Of a stretch of 64,000 nt of DNA, positions 61,615-64,000 are shown piece by piece. The notes below the pieces were generated by a model. That model ran no database searches and was not told where the DNA came from. It was given only the letters and a program-made list of their open reading frames with translations. This stretch comes from an uncultured Shewanella sp. (GTDB lineage Bacteria > Pseudomonadota > Gammaproteobacteria > Enterobacterales > Shewanellaceae), in contig NZ_CANMWS010000006.1 of assembly GCF_947501665.1 (NCBI RefSeq), forward strand, positions 124,001 through 188,000, given 5' to 3'. The position numbers and the translations under genes are program-made. Position 1 is the stretch's first letter. Each line of letters begins with the position of its first letter.

Positions 61615-61817
61615 ATCGAAACAACAAGCTGTTTTTTTGCTCTTAACATCAGGTGTGAATATAAAAATAACCATCGGAGGCAGGGATGCCTTCGTTGAGC
61701 CTATAGGGCCAAAAATGTTCCCAACATTTTAAGGCATTCCCTGCTATCCATGCAGGTCAGATATTCACGGCGCGTTATTTTTATATTTACACAAAAGCCC
61801 GCTGCAAGCGATAGATA
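61615..61817. repeat. Structured repeat element, copy A
   Basis: This copy starts with ATCGAAACAACAAGCTG and ends with GCCCGCTGCAAGCGATAGATA, the latter identical in copy B. The main stem is 61653-61671 with 61774-61792 (18 Watson-Crick pairs and one G-T of 19). Three bases later comes a 7-bp hairpin, 61675-61694, with loop AGGGAT. A further hairpin (CCTGC / GCAGG) and an AAAATGTT-CCC-AACATTTT hairpin lie inside. No protein is encoded. Confidence 0.7.
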
Positions 61818-61987
61818 GTCATTAAAGTTAAACTCGCACACACTATCCCAATACCTATATGAGTCAACCGCTTATTTCCCTTAAATTAAGCGCAGCTTAA
61901 TTCACCAAAATGTCGCCAACCTTCATTCAAAGGCGGCCTATTTTTTGAAATATATACAATCATGTCTGATCACAAGTGAACACCCTA

Positions 61988-62143
61988 ATCGAAGCAACAA
62001 GCTGTTTTTTCTTTGCATTGAAAATCAGGTGTGAACAGATCTATGACCTTCGATTTCAGGGATGAAATCGTAGAGCGCCCAAGGATGGGTTTACAGCGTG
62101 TCATAGACATGTTTATACATCAGCCCGCTGCAAGCGATAGATA
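61988..62143. repeat. Structured repeat element, copy B
   Basis: It has the same plan as copy A. The 19-bp stem is 62029-62047 with 62100-62118 (15 Watson-Crick pairs, two G-T, two mismatches). A 7-bp hairpin at 62051-62070 has the identical loop AGGGAT, and a CCC / GGG hairpin follows. Stem sequences differ from copy A but complementarity is kept. A flanking 27-base sequence (AAAGCATGC...) also occurs near both copies, at 61537-61563 and 62201-62227. Confidence 0.7.
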
Positions 62144-62232
62144 ACTATGAAGGTTAAAATCCAACTAAATCAACACTGTAAATGTCAACAATCTAGAATC
62201 AAAGCATGCTACCTTGTGCTATCAAGGTAATA

Positions 62233-62433
62233 TTAGTCGGGTTTAAACACTCCAATCACATCACCGGTAGCTTTTTTCTCGACTTTTTCATCCGTTTGCT
62301 GCTCTCGGTAATCACATTCGATGCACTCTACGGTTTCCACCCCATTTTCTTTAAATAAAACAATGCTCTCTTTAGCTTTACATTTCGGGCATTTAGCACC
62401 GGCAACAAACCGTTTTTTAATTTTGGTATTCAC
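62233..62433 (-). CDS. yheV: YheV-family putative metal-binding protein
   Basis: The 66-residue product has C-P-K-C (15-18) and C-I-E-C (37-40) pairs separated by a beta hairpin, after the RFVAGAKCP start, and ends VIGVFKPD. The pattern matches YheV (about 66 residues in E. coli). Zinc binding is expected. Its function is unknown. The gene is divergent from yheS, which is also its neighbour in many gammaproteobacteria. Confidence 0.85.
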   Translation of the reverse strand: MNTKIKKRFVAGAKCPKCKAKESIVLFKENGVETVECIECDYREQQTDEKVEKKATGDVIGVFKPD

Positions 62434-62586
62434 GCTATACCTGACTGGGTCATGTTCAATAACGTCTATTTTGCCACAAAACCTAACAGAATATGCACTA
62501 TTTATGCTCTGTGAGTAGAAGTTTGCCCCCTTTGTAAGCTATTATCTCTGTCCCATTTATTTCAGATCGCATTCAAGTCATCACCC

Positions 62587-64000
62587 ATGATAAGCATCAA
62601 TCAAGCACAACTCATTCGAGGCTCAAAAACCTTATTGAATGATACCTCACTCACTGTTTACCCTAGTCATAAAGTTGGCTTAGTCGGGGCAAATGGTACG
62701 GGAAAATCATCCTTATTGGCGCTTATTTTAGGGCAGGTTCACTTAGATAAAGGCGATATCAACGTTCCCAGTGGTTGGGAAATCGCCACAGTCGCTCAAG
62801 AAACCCCAGCACTGGATGTGTCTGCTATTGATTATGTCATTGACGGTGACATCGAGTATCGCCAACTTGAGGCTCAGCTCGAAAAAGCACAAATTGAAGA
62901 TAATGGCCATGATATTGCCATTATTCACGGTAAAATTGATGCCATTGGCGGTTATGCCATTCAGTCTCGCGCCGCCAGCTTATTAGCAGGACTCGGTTTT
63001 AGTGAGACTAAGCAGAGTGATCCCGTAAAAAGTTTTTCTGGGGGTTGGCGCATGCGTTTAAACCTGGCGCAAGCCTTGTTATGCCGCTCTGACTTATTGT
63101 TGCTCGATGAGCCCACCAACCACCTTGATTTAGACACCATGTATTGGCTAGAAGGTTGGATTAAAGCCTACCAAGGCACATTAGTGTTAATCAGCCATGA
63201 CAGAGATTTTATCGACGGTATTGTGGATGAAATCGTGCATGTGGAAAATCAAAAACTGAATTATTACAAGGGCAATTACTCCGCTTTTGAGCGTATTCGC
63301 GCCGAGCGTATGGCTCAGCAACAAGTGGCATTTGAGCGTCAGCAAAAAGAGCGCGCCCACATGCAATCTTTTGTGGATCGTTTCCGTTATAAAGCCAGCA
63401 AAGCCAAACAAGCCCAAAGTCGCTTAAAAGCCTTAGAGCGCATGACAGAATTACTGCCTTCTCAAGCTGACAGCCAATTTTCAATGGCCTTTAGAGAGCC
63501 CGAAGCCTTGCCTAATCCACTGGTAACAATGGAGCAAGTGTCGGTAGGTTACGGTGAAACTGAAATTTTAAAACGCGTACACCTTAACTTAGTGCCGGGC
63601 GCCAGAATTGGCCTACTCGGCCGTAATGGCGCGGGTAAATCAACCCTCATTAAGCTGTTATCGGAAGAATTAACCCCCATGAAGGGTAAATATGAGACCA
63701 ACCCCGGCCTCAATATTGGGTATTTTGCTCAGCATCAGCTGGAATTTTTACGCTTAGATGACTCACCATTACAGCATTTAATTCGTCTCGCACCCACCAA
63801 ACGTGAACAAGAATTAAGGGACTTTTTAGGTGGCTATGGTTTTAACGGAGATATGGCTCTGGCCCCAGTTAGGCCCTTTTCTGGTGGCGAAAAAGCCCGC
63901 TTAGTCTTAGCATTATTGGTGTGGCAACGCCCTAACCTATTACTGCTTGATGAACCCACCAACCATTTAGACTTAGAGATGCGCCACGCCCTCACCATGG
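62587..64000 (+). CDS. yheS: ABC-F family ATPase YheS (5' part)
   Basis: The frame is open from ATG 62587 to the window end (471 codons of about 637 expected). The first ATPase domain has Walker A GANGTGKSS, signature SFSGGWRMRLNLAQ, and Walker B LLLLDEPTNHLDL. The linker (about 230-300) is basic and helical, as in ABC-F translation factors. The second domain has GRNGAGKSTL and FSGGEKARLVLALL, then LLLLDEPTNHLDL near the edge. ABC-F proteins bind the ribosomal E site. Neighbouring yheV supports the assignment. Confidence 0.93.
   Translation, partial: MISINQAQLIRGSKTLLNDTSLTVYPSHKVGLVGANGTGKSSLLALILGQVHLDKGDINVPSGWEIATVAQETPALDVSAIDYVIDGDIEYRQLEAQLEKAQIEDNGHDIAIIHGKIDAIGGYAIQSRAASLLAGLGFSETKQSDPVKSFSGGWRMRLNLAQALLCRSDLLLLDEPTNHLDLDTMYWLEGWIKAYQGTLVLISHDRDFIDGIVDEIVHVENQKLNYYKGNYSAFERIRAERMAQQQVAFERQQKERAHMQSFVDRFRYKASKAKQAQSRLKALERMTELLPSQADSQFSMAFREPEALPNPLVTMEQVSVGYGETEILKRVHLNLVPGARIGLLGRNGAGKSTLIKLLSEELTPMKGKYETNPGLNIGYFAQHQLEFLRLDDSPLQHLIRLAPTKREQELRDFLGGYGFNGDMALAPVRPFSGGEKARLVLALLVWQRPNLLLLDEPTNHLDLEMRHALTM

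Noticed and set aside
61615..62143. Structured repeats considered as CRISPR or as tRNA-like genes
   Set aside because: Only two copies with long, non-spacer interiors. No cloverleaf, anticodon arm or T-loop motif can be drawn.

Overview
The window is AT-rich chromosomal DNA from a marine gammaproteobacterium, most likely an Alteromonadales member close to Shewanella, Psychrobium or Moritella. This rests on the mix of families (CsrD/MshH-type regulator, priA-argS-ftsN run, hldE, cvrA, dbpA, yheV/yheS, DUF1800/DUF1501 pair) and not on any database search. No rRNA, tRNA, CRISPR array or complete insertion sequence was seen.

Layout. 0-1.5 kb: the broken end of an unknown gene and a metallo-beta-lactamase-fold hydrolase. 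2-5.8 kb: a secreted lectin/toxin locus with an intact jacalin-like plus aerolysin-like protein, a paralogue that has lost its pore-forming segment, and a secreted beta-propeller protein between them. 5.9-7 kb: a quinol-monooxygenase-like protein and a GNAT acetyltransferase. 7.5-16 kb: a run of exported enzymes (transglutaminase-elicitor-like protein, M14-like carboxypeptidase with a DUF3541-like partner, subtilisin/kexin-like lipoprotein protease with a probable dedicated chaperone, trypsin-like protease). 16-24.5 kb: a candidate leader peptide ahead of a methyltransferase, an MFS transporter, elyC, csrD, malic enzyme, two MITE-like elements and rpmE. 24.6-34.6 kb: a FimV-like repeat protein, priA, argS, an FtsN-like SPOR protein, a zincin-like protein coupled to hldE, and a LpxL-type acyltransferase. 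34.6-45.6 kb: K+/H+ antiporter, zapE, DUF1501/DUF1800 pair, a PEP mutase/isocitrate lyase family enzyme and a two-gene polysaccharide synthase. 45.9-54.4 kb: dbpA and rhlE convergent, small DUF proteins, a secreted YD-like repeat protein, and a LysR regulator divergent from dkgB-mdaB.

54.5-62.2 kb is the accessory part: an E1-like/GNAT-like gene pair, membrane proteins of unknown role, a HEPN-like protein with an R-x4-H motif, and a likely antibacterial effector with a coupled membrane immunity protein. It is sprinkled with short palindromes. It ends in two copies of a structured repeat whose stems differ in sequence but stay self-complementary and whose hairpin loop is identical. The window closes with yheV and the 5' part of yheS.

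Three genes (left edge, DUF3565, effector N-terminus) are split by apparent single-base indels in A/T/GA-rich runs. These may be real mutations or residual sequencing errors. All functions are homology inferences by eye.
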